A program made the translations under genes and the position numbers. A stretch of 12,418 nt of DNA from contig CAYMJM010000021.1 in the NCBI GenBank assembly GCA_964391325.1, positions 1 to 12,418 of the forward strand, in the 5' to 3' direction. The notes under the pieces are model-generated. The model made no database searches. It saw only the letters and a program-made list of their open reading frames with translations, and was not told the origin of the DNA. The stretch's first letter is position 1. Each line of letters opens with the position of its first letter. Positions 6,215-12,418 of the stretch are shown here, one piece after another. This stretch comes from CAYMJM01 sp964391325. GTDB taxonomy: Bacteria > Patescibacteriota > Dojkabacteria > B142 > JAFGMG01.

Positions 6215-6856
6215 TTAATCAACTGCTATCAGGTCCCACCATACAATGAGTCTTTCCAGAGTACCATTATGGCAAGTCTGTAAAGTGAGAAGAGGAGTAG
6301 GGGAGTATGCTGTATAAACCTCTGTTTCACTTTTCCCTATAATTTTTTTGCTCTTGTATTGATAAGTGTAAGTTTTTCCGTCATAAGTTATGTAGGCTTT
6401 GTCCCCTGCTGTGATCTCATCCAAGTCTCGAAAAAAGCCATTATTTTTATTTCCATAAGAGGATCTGTGTGCAAATAGATAGACATTGCCATTATCTTTC
6501 GCCTGATTTGGCAGTAAAGTATACTTACCGTGGGCAATATATTGATCTAATACTGGAAGATAAATATTAGGATATCTAGGATCAATATTCATTTTGACCT
6601 CTTTTTTGAGATTGATTTTTGGTATATTTAACTCAAACACTGACTGTACTGCTGTTTGTTCCTCAGTTGCGGATACCTTGTTTACGATTCCATTTCGTTC
6701 TCGTGGTATTTCTTTTCTTGGTTCATATGTAAGTGGTGCTTCACTTGGGATTTGTATATGACCTGTGATGTCCAAGTATAGACTCCTTGCTATTAAGCTA
6801 AGAGCAATAATGCCAACAAGACTGAAAATGATTGTAAGTTTTTGCTTGAGAGACAT
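6215..6856 (-). CDS. sortase (class D/E-like transpeptidase)
   Basis: A 213-residue membrane-anchored cysteine transpeptidase that would join surface proteins to the cell envelope outside the membrane. It has an N-terminal hydrophobic anchor (residues about 7-27), a variable linker to about 70, and a sortase barrel beginning at FELNIPKINL. The catalytic triad is visible: H130 in LFAHRSS, C195 in TLQTC, and R202 in LERLIVWW. The length and the TLQTC motif suit the short class D/E-like group, but class cannot be settled by eye. No LPxTG-type substrate gene is adjacent. TATAAT lies five bases before the ATG with no Shine-Dalgarno, so a leaderless mRNA is expected. The gene is divergent from the DHH-like gene and convergent with hsp20. 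Confidence 0.92.
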   Translation of the reverse strand: MSLKQKLTIIFSLVGIIALSLIARSLYLDITGHIQIPSEAPLTYEPRKEIPRERNGIVNKVSATEEQTAVQSVFELNIPKINLKKEVKMNIDPRYPNIYLPVLDQYIAHGKYTLLPNQAKDNGNVYLFAHRSSYGNKNNGFFRDLDEITAGDKAYITYDGKTYTYQYKSKKIIGKSETEVYTAYSPTPLLTLQTCHNGTLERLIVWWDLIAVD

Positions 6857-6861
6857 GGCGG

Positions 6862-6889
6862 ATTATACAAAATGTGGATAAGTTTTGAA
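6862..6889 (-). promoter_or_regulatory. sortase promoter (leaderless) with embedded DnaA box
   Basis: On the minus strand TTCAAA (6884-6889), a 16-base spacer and a perfect TATAAT (6862-6867), with the ATG five bases further on. The spacer contains TTATCCACA (6873-6881), an exact match to the consensus DnaA-binding 9-mer. Confidence 0.65.
6873..6881 (-). promoter_or_regulatory. single perfect DnaA-box 9-mer
   Basis: The minus strand reads TTATCCACA, identical to the strong DnaA boxes of E. coli oriC. It stands alone and lies between the -35 and -10 of the sortase promoter, so DnaA could block this promoter. One chance match in a window of this size is not very unlikely (roughly one in ten). 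Confidence 0.35.
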
Positions 6890-6932
6890 AACATTTCTCT
6901 CATTTAACGTTATTGTTAGAGATAAGGGTGAA

Positions 6933-6961
6933 TTGATAATAACTGCCTAGTTTGCTAGAAT
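6933..6961 (+). promoter_or_regulatory. promoter of the leader ORF and DHH-like gene
   Basis: TTGATA (6933-6938), exactly 17 bases, then TGC-TAGAAT with the -10 at 6956-6961. It is one of the best promoters in the window. The expected start is at about 6968, the A of an ATG that opens a 13-codon ORF. Confidence 0.75.
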
Positions 6962-6967
6962 CTCAAC

Positions 6968-7009
6968 ATGCGCGCTTGGGGTAAAATTTTATACAAATCG
7001 GATTTATGA
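6968..7009 (+). CDS. 13-residue leader ORF coupled to the DHH-like gene
   Basis: A short ORF encoding MRAWGKILYKSDL. Its ATG is six bases after a strong extended -10 box, so the mRNA should begin with this codon. Its TGA stop overlaps the ATG of the next gene as ATGA, the classic arrangement for coupled translation. The main gene has no Shine-Dalgarno of its own, so ribosomes finishing the leader could re-start there. The peptide shows no run of one amino acid that would suggest attenuation by amino-acid starvation. Its existence rests on promoter position and overlap only. Confidence 0.45.
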   Translation: MRAWGKILYKSDL

Positions 7010-8271
7010 AATCAATAATAGATGCTTCTCAGGCTGTTTTGGTAGCAACGGATAAGTTTGCCGATTATGATAAAGTTGTTGCTGTAATTTCACTTGCGAG
7101 GAGTTTGCTGCTGGCTGGGAAAGAAGTCAGTATACTTTTGCCTGAAAACAAATATGTCCAAAATGTTCTTGAACTATTTGACACAAAGAAATTGAAGCAA
7201 GTTAGCCAGATAAAAACGGAGGGTGTCGTGTTAAGGTTTCAAACTCAGGGGGCAGAAGTAGAGAATATTAAATGGCAGGAAAAAGATGGTGAAATCTATA
7301 TCTTCATAGATTCAAAGAAAGTTGAATTAGATCAAGAAAAAATACAGGTTCAGCAGAGAACTCAGCAATTCGAAGTGATCTTTCTTGTAGGAGTCCTTCA
7401 TCTGGACGCACTGGGGGAATACTATACGTCAAATAAAAATATTTTCGTCAAAGATAAAATTATTCAAATAGGCTCTTCCTCCGCTAATATAGGACAATAC
7501 AAATTATCTGAGAAAAGTAGCTGTTTTTCGGAATTGGTTCTGCAAGTACTTAAAATAGCTAGTGTAGATATACCAGAAACTATTGCTACTGACCTGCTTG
7601 CGGGCTTGTTATGGAAGACCGATGGCTTGAAGAAAGTAGCAACAACTCTCTCTTCTACATCTTTGCCTCTCCTGATGGAGAATGGGGCAAATCTGAAAAA
7701 AGCTTCAGATAAAGCCTTTAGTCTATTGACACTCAAAGACGTCAAACTAATATCTCAAATACTAAAAAATCTTCAAATCACACAAAATAGAGTAGCTTAC
7801 TCCATTATCAAAAAGTCTCAACTTAAAGAGGTGGATTTTGACCAAATAATTGCTCCCTCTTGGTTTTTCATCGATAGACTACGTGATGTAGATTTGGCAT
7901 TTGTACTTATTGAGTTCGATGAAAAAGTAGTAGGAATTATATCTTCTAGAAATAAAGCGAGGAGTGCTTCAGCTCTGGGTTCCCAGTTTGGGGCAGTAGG
8001 CGATTCTCAATGGGCGAAATTTTATACTGAGGAATCTTCTGATGAAGTCAAGGAAAAGTTGTTAGGATCGAGCTCTTCTGGGCTTAAGCCTGCTGAAGAA
8101 GCAAGACCAAAGGAGTCTGAAAAGATAAAAGCAGAAGACACGGTGCCTTTGACACCAGCTAAAGAAATTCCTCAACCAATTAAGCTGGGGAATGATGACG
8201 AGGCACAAGAGTTTAAAGGTGGATTTACCCCACCTCCACCTATAAATCCTTTGCCCCCTGCTACAAGCTAA
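7006..8271 (+). CDS. degenerate DHH/DHHA1 phosphoesterase-like protein (probable pseudoenzyme)
   Basis: A 421-residue protein whose residues 1 to about 340 follow the pattern of NrnA/RecJ-type DHH-DHHA1 phosphoesterases, which degrade short RNAs or pAp. The catalytic motifs appear lost. The HxxPDGD region reads DKFADYD (16-22). The second motif reads VGVLHLDALG (128-137). The DHH triplet in NIDHHxSN reads QIGSSSAN (154-161). The fourth motif keeps only KTDG (204-207). The DHHA1 GGGGH reads GAVGD (329-333). Spacing and hydrophobic patterns between these sites fit the family. Residues about 341-421 are a low-complexity acidic/basic tail ending in a Pro-rich stretch (TPPPPINPLPPA), probably disordered. 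A structural, ligand-binding or scaffold role is inferred. The ATG overlaps the leader ORF stop, and a response-regulator gene follows 88 bases on. Confidence 0.7.
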   Translation: MKSIIDASQAVLVATDKFADYDKVVAVISLARSLLLAGKEVSILLPENKYVQNVLELFDTKKLKQVSQIKTEGVVLRFQTQGAEVENIKWQEKDGEIYIFIDSKKVELDQEKIQVQQRTQQFEVIFLVGVLHLDALGEYYTSNKNIFVKDKIIQIGSSSANIGQYKLSEKSSCFSELVLQVLKIASVDIPETIATDLLAGLLWKTDGLKKVATTLSSTSLPLLMENGANLKKASDKAFSLLTLKDVKLISQILKNLQITQNRVAYSIIKKSQLKEVDFDQIIAPSWFFIDRLRDVDLAFVLIEFDEKVVGIISSRNKARSASALGSQFGAVGDSQWAKFYTEESSDEVKEKLLGSSSSGLKPAEEARPKESEKIKAEDTVPLTPAKEIPQPIKLGNDDEAQEFKGGFTPPPPINPLPPATS

Positions 8272-8359
8272 AAATATAGTTTGGTTAAATATCGTTTATT
8301 GTCAGTTCATGACTTCCTGAGAGGCAATGTGATAAAAGCATCCATATTAAATATGACCG

Positions 8360-9034
8360 ATGAAAACAAATATATTATTAATAGAGGACGATCAATTGCT
8401 TTCTTCTAGTTTAAAGAGATTTCTGTCTTTGAGGGGTTACTCTGTCTCCATAGAGTATGATGGCTTAAAAGGTTATGGGCATATATTGCGAAACAATTCT
8501 GAACTGGATTTAGTAATTTTGGATATAAATTTGCCGCGACTTAGTGGATTGGATATATGTCACCAAGTTAGAAAAAGTGGAATAAAACTACCAATAATCA
8601 TTCTTACAAAAGAGCTTTCAACAGATATAGCTGTGAATGCGTTTGATAGAGGAGCTAATGATTACGTCAGAAAGCCTTTTGACATGCAAGAGCTGGAAGC
8701 AAGGATTCAATCCCAGCTTAAAAATGGAGATGCTATATCCAAAACGCTGCAAGCAGGAGAGTTCTTGATAGACCTTAGCTGCCGTAAAGTTCTTAGGGAT
8801 GGAGTAGAGATTAATTTAAGAAGAAAAGAATTCGATTTGCTGGTATATCTTGTGCGTAATAAAAATTTTGCTTTGTCCCGAGACAAAATTATTGCTAATG
8901 TATGGAATTTTGATGAGGATCCTTATCCTAATACAGTGGATGCTCACATTAGCTTCTTGAGAAAAAAGTTAAATGATAAAGACCAACAATTTATAGAAAC
9001 CGTTCATGGAATTGGTTATCGACTTAATATTTAA
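8360..9034 (+). CDS. OmpR/PhoB-family response regulator
   Basis: A 224-residue two-component response regulator that binds DNA when phosphorylated. The receiver domain (about 1-120) has the acidic pair at D10/D11, phospho-acceptor D55 in LVILDINLP, T83, Y102 and K105 in VRKPF. The C-terminal winged helix (about 130-224) has LRRKEFDLLVYLVRN, a recognition helix in NTVDAHISFLRKKL, and the closing ETVHGIGYRL. All key residues are intact, so it should be active. No histidine kinase gene lies beside it, so its partner is elsewhere or absent. It follows the DHH-like gene by 88 bases with no terminator and may be co-transcribed; a weak promoter (ATGACT, 16 bases, TGT-GATAAA at 8331-8336) is also possible. 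It converges on ftsK with four bases between the stops. Confidence 0.95.
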   Translation: MKTNILLIEDDQLLSSSLKRFLSLRGYSVSIEYDGLKGYGHILRNNSELDLVILDINLPRLSGLDICHQVRKSGIKLPIIILTKELSTDIAVNAFDRGANDYVRKPFDMQELEARIQSQLKNGDAISKTLQAGEFLIDLSCRKVLRDGVEINLRRKEFDLLVYLVRNKNFALSRDKIIANVWNFDEDPYPNTVDAHISFLRKKLNDKDQQFIETVHGIGYRLNI

Positions 9035-9038
9035 GCTT

Positions 9039-11225
9039 CTAATCTTCTTGCTGAGAGCTTCCCCGCAAAAAGGATTCAGCATCTCCTATAAGGACATCTC
9101 TAGGCTTGCTTCCTTTTTCTGGTCCAACAACGCCGTATTTATGCAATTCATCCAGCAGGCGGGCTGCCCTGTTGTAGCCTACGCTCAGCTTGCGTTGAAT
9201 AAGTGAAGAGGATCCTTTCCCGTTTGCTACCACAACTCTTACGGCATCTGCAAATAATTCGTCATCAGAGAATTTAGCTGACTGAGCTGCCCCTGGAGGC
9301 ATGTTAGGATCCAATTGTTTTTTTAGAACTTCTGGGTTATAGACAACCTCATCTACTTGCTCTTTTATAAACTTCACAACACGCTGTACTTCGTCTTGGG
9401 TCACCAGCACTCCTTGCAGTCTATATGGCTTACTCTTATCAGGTTCCTTAAATAGAAGGTCTCCCATGCCAAGCAACGATTCTGCTCCAATTTGATCGAG
9501 TATGACTCTGGAGTCGATTTGGGTTGCTACGCTCATACCTATTCTTCCTGGAATGTTGGCTTTAATGAGGCCAGTGAGGATATCGACTGAAGGCCTTTGA
9601 GTTGCGAGGATAAGATGTATACCTGTAGCCCTAGCTTTCTGTGCAAGCCGAACAATTGAAGCTTCCATTTCTACACCACCGGTCATCATCATATCTGCCA
9701 TTTCGTCGATAACTATTACAATGTAGGGAAGGGCAGAAAAGCCCTTTTTGTCGTTATAGCCTTCGATGTTTCTTACTTGGTTATCTTTAAATAGAGTATA
9801 TCGTTGCTCCATTTCAGCAATTGCCCATTTCAGTGCATTGTTGACTTTGTCCATGTCAGTAATCACCGGGGTGAGAAGGTGGGGTATCCCATTGTAATCA
9901 GATAATTCCACTTGTTTAGGGTCTACCATTATAAAACGTAGTTGATCTGGTGTTTTATACATGAGCATGCTCAGTATGAATGAATTTGTTAATACTGACT
10001 TTCCTGAACCTGTAGCACCGGCTACAAGTAGATGTGGCATCCTTTGTATATCTGCTATTATATTTTTCCCTGCAATATTTTTCCCAATCGTAACAGGGAG
10101 TCTCCACTTAGGATCTACCATCTCAGGATCTGAAACCAACTCTCTAACATACACAGCTTCTCTTTTTGTATTCGGTACCTCAATCCCTACGAAGCTTTTA
10201 CCTGGGATTGGGACCTCTATACGTACAGTATTGGCTGCAACAGCAAGTGCTAAAGCTAAGTCATTTTTAAGATTTGCAATTTTGGAAACTTTTGTGCCAA
10301 GTGGAATGTCTAGTGCATACTGGGTGACTGTTGGGCCTATTGCAACTTCTTCAACTTTAGCATGGATACCAAAACTTTTTAGTGTTTCCTCAATGACTTC
10401 GGATTTGCCTCTGATATCCTCCCTTACCTGTTTTTTTTGTGGGGTGGCATTTAAGAGATCCAATGGCGGGAGCTGCCAATCTGGGTATTGTAATTCATAA
10501 TTAACCAGCGTCTCGTCACCATTTCCGCTGTTTCTCACCTTTATTTCCGGTTGTAAACCGTCTGTGAATTTTTCATCAGATTTAGGCTGTATATTATCGA
10601 AGTTGCTATCTAACCTTTTCCTAAAGTCTCCGAAAGTTTCTGCTGCTTTAGCTGTTTCCGGCTCCTCTACGTCAACCTGTTTTGATGCAATACTTGTTTT
10701 AATATTTTTAAAGGTCTGTCCTAGTTTGGAAGCAAATTCAGTAATAGTCATCATTAACATCAGAGGAATTGACAGAAATAGCAAGATGAAAGCAAAGAGT
10801 AGAGTGAATTGTGCGAACAGCTGTCTTTCGAGAAGTCTGGTCAAATGATATCCAATTATTCCTCCTGCCTGCCCTTGATAAGCTAGTGTTTCTATTTCTG
10901 TCTTATCATTGACAGAAGTAAATATTATTAGTATTGCAATAAAAAACAGTATCTGTCCCAAAACACTTCGCCCATTATTGAAAGTATGCCTGATATTAAA
11001 GTAAAGCAAAGACAAGTTCAGAAATATAATTCCAGCTATAAATGTCACTTCACCAAACAGATTTTTGGTTGTTTTGAGTAGTAGAGAATCACTGTCTACA
11101 AGGTATGTTAAAAACGAAAGAATGGAAAGTAGTAGTAAAATAAGGGCTAAAATACTTTTACTCTCTTTGCTGTCATAAGTCAGTGCTTGTTTTTTAGGAG
11201 GGCGTCCTCTTCGCTTTCGTGCCAT
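9039..11225 (-). CDS. ftsK: FtsK/SpoIIIE-type DNA translocase
   Basis: A 728-residue membrane-anchored motor that pumps chromosomal DNA through the closing division septum. The basic N-terminus RKRRGRPPKK (3-12) matches an AT-hook. Four membrane segments lie at about 24-45, 56-77, 88-105 and 138-162. The linker is only about 100 residues, much shorter than in E. coli. The alpha/beta motor domain (about 265-630) has Walker A GATGSGKS (403-410), Walker B VIVIDEMAD (503-511) and the family block ATQRPSVDILTGLIKANIP. The C-terminal gamma winged helix (about 651-720), which reads KOPS-type sequences, holds SSSLIQRKLSVGYNRAARLLDELHKYGVV. The start is eight bases after TGC-TACAAT, with no Shine-Dalgarno. 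It follows the GH18 gene by 43 bases but has its own promoter. Confidence 0.97.
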   Translation of the reverse strand: MARKRRGRPPKKQALTYDSKESKSILALILLLLSILSFLTYLVDSDSLLLKTTKNLFGEVTFIAGIIFLNLSLLYFNIRHTFNNGRSVLGQILFFIAILIIFTSVNDKTEIETLAYQGQAGGIIGYHLTRLLERQLFAQFTLLFAFILLFLSIPLMLMMTITEFASKLGQTFKNIKTSIASKQVDVEEPETAKAAETFGDFRKRLDSNFDNIQPKSDEKFTDGLQPEIKVRNSGNGDETLVNYELQYPDWQLPPLDLLNATPQKKQVREDIRGKSEVIEETLKSFGIHAKVEEVAIGPTVTQYALDIPLGTKVSKIANLKNDLALALAVAANTVRIEVPIPGKSFVGIEVPNTKREAVYVRELVSDPEMVDPKWRLPVTIGKNIAGKNIIADIQRMPHLLVAGATGSGKSVLTNSFILSMLMYKTPDQLRFIMVDPKQVELSDYNGIPHLLTPVITDMDKVNNALKWAIAEMEQRYTLFKDNQVRNIEGYNDKKGFSALPYIVIVIDEMADMMMTGGVEMEASIVRLAQKARATGIHLILATQRPSVDILTGLIKANIPGRIGMSVATQIDSRVILDQIGAESLLGMGDLLFKEPDKSKPYRLQGVLVTQDEVQRVVKFIKEQVDEVVYNPEVLKKQLDPNMPPGAAQSAKFSDDELFADAVRVVVANGKGSSSLIQRKLSVGYNRAARLLDELHKYGVVGPEKGSKPRDVLIGDAESFLRGSSQQED

Positions 11226-11233
11226 AATAAACT

Positions 11234-11262
11234 ATTGTAGCAAATATAATATGAAATGCCGA
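11234..11262 (-). promoter_or_regulatory. ftsK promoter, extended -10 (leaderless)
   Basis: On the minus strand TCGGCA (11257-11262, 4 of 6 to TTGACA), 17 bases, then TGC-TACAAT with the -10 at 11234-11239. The ATG follows after eight bases. The 9-mer TGCTACAAT is the same as at tsaC-tsaE. Confidence 0.6.
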
Positions 11263-11268
11263 GAGTTC

Positions 11269-12384
11269 CTAGTACTCTAACAAGGTATCTCCACCTAATC
11301 GCCAGTAACTGACTCCCTTTATGCCGTACCTCTTGGCAATGTCTCTTCGTATTCGTATAGTTTCTGCATCAGTATATACCAAAATTCTATCCTTTGCTTC
11401 TCTTTGATATTTGACATACTTTTCTCCCCAGAGTGGATTATTTAATATTGTATGAGGGTATCTATCAAGAACCTCTTGCACCTGGTCAAAAGTATAAGCA
11501 TCAGCTTGCAGAGTAGACTCTGTTGCAAGTATAGAATTAAGATCAAGCTCAATATCCTGTGCAGCCCAATTATAGGAGTAAGTATGTACTCCCAGTACAA
11601 TTTTTTCTTTGGGTATCTCTGCTATAGCTTTATTGAGAATACTTTCAATCCAGAAGGTCGGTGCGATTGGTCCAGGTTGTGAGGAGTACTGATTAAAGAA
11701 GTCATATGCCATTATTCTTATCTCATCCGCATACGGGGATATAAACTTCCAATCCTGCACCTGTCTTGTTTCCCGTAGTGAAGGATAAATATCTATCGGG
11801 CCCCATTGAGCAAGAACAGTAATTGATAAAGTTATTTTTCTATTTTCAGTTGCTTCGAGTGTGTCGATCTCGCTGCTCAAGGTGGTTATGAATCTATTAT
11901 ACTGTTCTTTATCATCTAATTTTGTTGATTCATAGTCTAGATCAACTCCATCGAATCTATTGTTTCTAATTTCTTGAATTATTGAGTAGATATGGTTATT
12001 TAAATTATTTTCGTCTCTTAAAATTTTGCTTAATACTTCATGATCAAAGAGTGCTATGGATGGAATAAATTGTATGTTGTTTGTTTGACTGAAAGCTTGA
12101 ATATTTTTATAAGACTCTCCCCTTAGTTGTTTCAGATCTCCATTTTCCAAGGGTTCATATATAACCGGGCTGATAGAGGAGAATTTGTCTTGATTGTTTT
12201 GAAGAGTTTGCAGTCCCCTGTTATAGTCCCAGTATGGTATCCATGCTGCAACAGTTAGCTCTGATTCAGGTATAGTTTCTTCATTATTTTCAGTGTTGGA
12301 GAGAGTTCCTTTCACAACAGGGTACAGCATTATCAATAATGCTAAAGCTAAAACGGGTAGAATTAAAAGTGAAAGTCTTTTCAT
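11269..12384 (-). CDS. membrane-anchored or secreted glycoside hydrolase family 18 protein
   Basis: A 371-residue protein with an N-terminal hydrophobic segment (about 4-24) after MKR, acting as signal peptide or anchor; no lipobox Cys is seen. From about residue 43 it has a GH18 barrel. The catalytic DxxDxDxE motif is complete in FDGVDLDYE: D145, D148, D150 and catalytic acid E152. IRIMAYDF and the closing GVSYWRLGGD are also family signatures. The sequence style resembles the YaaH/SleL spore-cortex and cell-wall glucosaminidases more than true chitinases, but no LysM repeat is present. The likely substrate is peptidoglycan or another GlcNAc polymer, possibly of a host or neighbour cell. The preferred ATG is six bases after TGA-TATTAT, with no Shine-Dalgarno. 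It lies upstream of ftsK on the same strand. Confidence 0.92.
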   Translation of the reverse strand: MKRLSLLILPVLALALLIMLYPVVKGTLSNTENNEETIPESELTVAAWIPYWDYNRGLQTLQNNQDKFSSISPVIYEPLENGDLKQLRGESYKNIQAFSQTNNIQFIPSIALFDHEVLSKILRDENNLNNHIYSIIQEIRNNRFDGVDLDYESTKLDDKEQYNRFITTLSSEIDTLEATENRKITLSITVLAQWGPIDIYPSLRETRQVQDWKFISPYADEIRIMAYDFFNQYSSQPGPIAPTFWIESILNKAIAEIPKEKIVLGVHTYSYNWAAQDIELDLNSILATESTLQADAYTFDQVQEVLDRYPHTILNNPLWGEKYVKYQREAKDRILVYTDAETIRIRRDIAKRYGIKGVSYWRLGGDTLLEY

Positions 12385-12390
12385 ATATCT

Positions 12391-12399
12391 ATAATATCA
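12391..12399 (-). promoter_or_regulatory. extended -10 of the GH18 gene (leaderless)
   Basis: The minus strand reads TGA-TATTAT, six bases before the ATG. The -35 position falls at the window edge and cannot be judged fully. Confidence 0.55.
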
Positions 12400-12418
12400 T
12401 AATTAATAAAAACGGCTT

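Noticed and set aside
8248..8268. NPLPPATS at the C-terminus of the DHH-like protein as a sortase sorting signal
   Set aside because: A sorting signal needs a following hydrophobic segment and basic tail plus a secretion signal. The protein ends right after the motif and has no signal peptide.
8353..8409. Second mini-ORF (ATG at 8353, 18 codons) overlapping the start of the response regulator
   Set aside because: Unlike the leader at 6968, it has no well-placed -10 box before it, and it runs into the regulator gene out of frame rather than ending at its start.
9035..9062. Terminator between the convergent response regulator and ftsK genes
   Set aside because: Only four bases separate the stops, and the AAGCT/AGCTT pairing is too weak and lacks a U tract.
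9961..10500. 179-codon open frame on the plus strand inside ftsK
   Set aside because: It lies wholly antisense to the well-conserved FtsK motor domain, has no promoter or ribosome-binding site, and its protein shows no recognisable domain.
2..12384. UGA recoded to Gly or Trp, as in some Patescibacteria
   Set aside because: All proteins read full length and keep normal motifs in the standard code, with no gene broken by an in-frame TGA.

Overview
This 12.4 kb AT-rich chromosomal window most likely comes from a small-genome bacterium of the Candidate Phyla Radiation (Patescibacteria). The reasons are compact, mostly monocistronic genes; a fused TsaC-TsaE tRNA-modification enzyme; a sortase; a short single-copy-style FtsK; and almost no Shine-Dalgarno sequences. 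The phylum within that group cannot be fixed from the sequence. The genetic code looks standard: all 13 protein genes end in TAA or TAG and none needs a recoded UGA. No phage, insertion sequence, CRISPR array, tRNA or rRNA is visible.

Layout, left to right. Positions 2-205 hold the 3' end of a HIT-family gene (+), which overlaps tail-to-tail with tsaC-tsaE (-). A bidirectional terminator then separates tsaC-tsaE from hup (HU protein, -). After a 280-base gap comes a YmdB-type phosphoesterase (-), transcribed divergently from peptide deformylase (+). comM/yifB (-) is divergent from a zinc-ribbon Nudix hydrolase (+). hsp20 (+) follows, with a CIRCE-like operator, and a 20-bp perfect palindrome separates it from a convergent sortase (-). 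Divergent from the sortase are a degenerate DHH-phosphoesterase-like gene, preceded by a 13-codon leader ORF, and an OmpR/PhoB-type response regulator (both +). ftsK and a GH18 hydrolase (both -) close the window.

Most genes are housekeeping: t6A synthesis, nucleoid packaging, N-terminal deformylation, DNA processing, nucleotide clean-up, protein folding, chromosome segregation and cell-envelope work. They do not form one pathway. The sortase and GH18 protein belong to the cell surface, and the response regulator has no kinase partner here.

The most interesting signals are regulatory. At many genes a good -10 box, often an extended TGn -10, lies only 5-9 bases from the start codon, which predicts leaderless mRNAs. 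hup is the clear exception, with a strong ribosome-binding site and a long leader. Other highlights are the CIRCE-like element before hsp20, the leaderless mini-ORF coupled by ATGA to the DHH-like gene, and that protein's loss of all recognisable DHH catalytic motifs.
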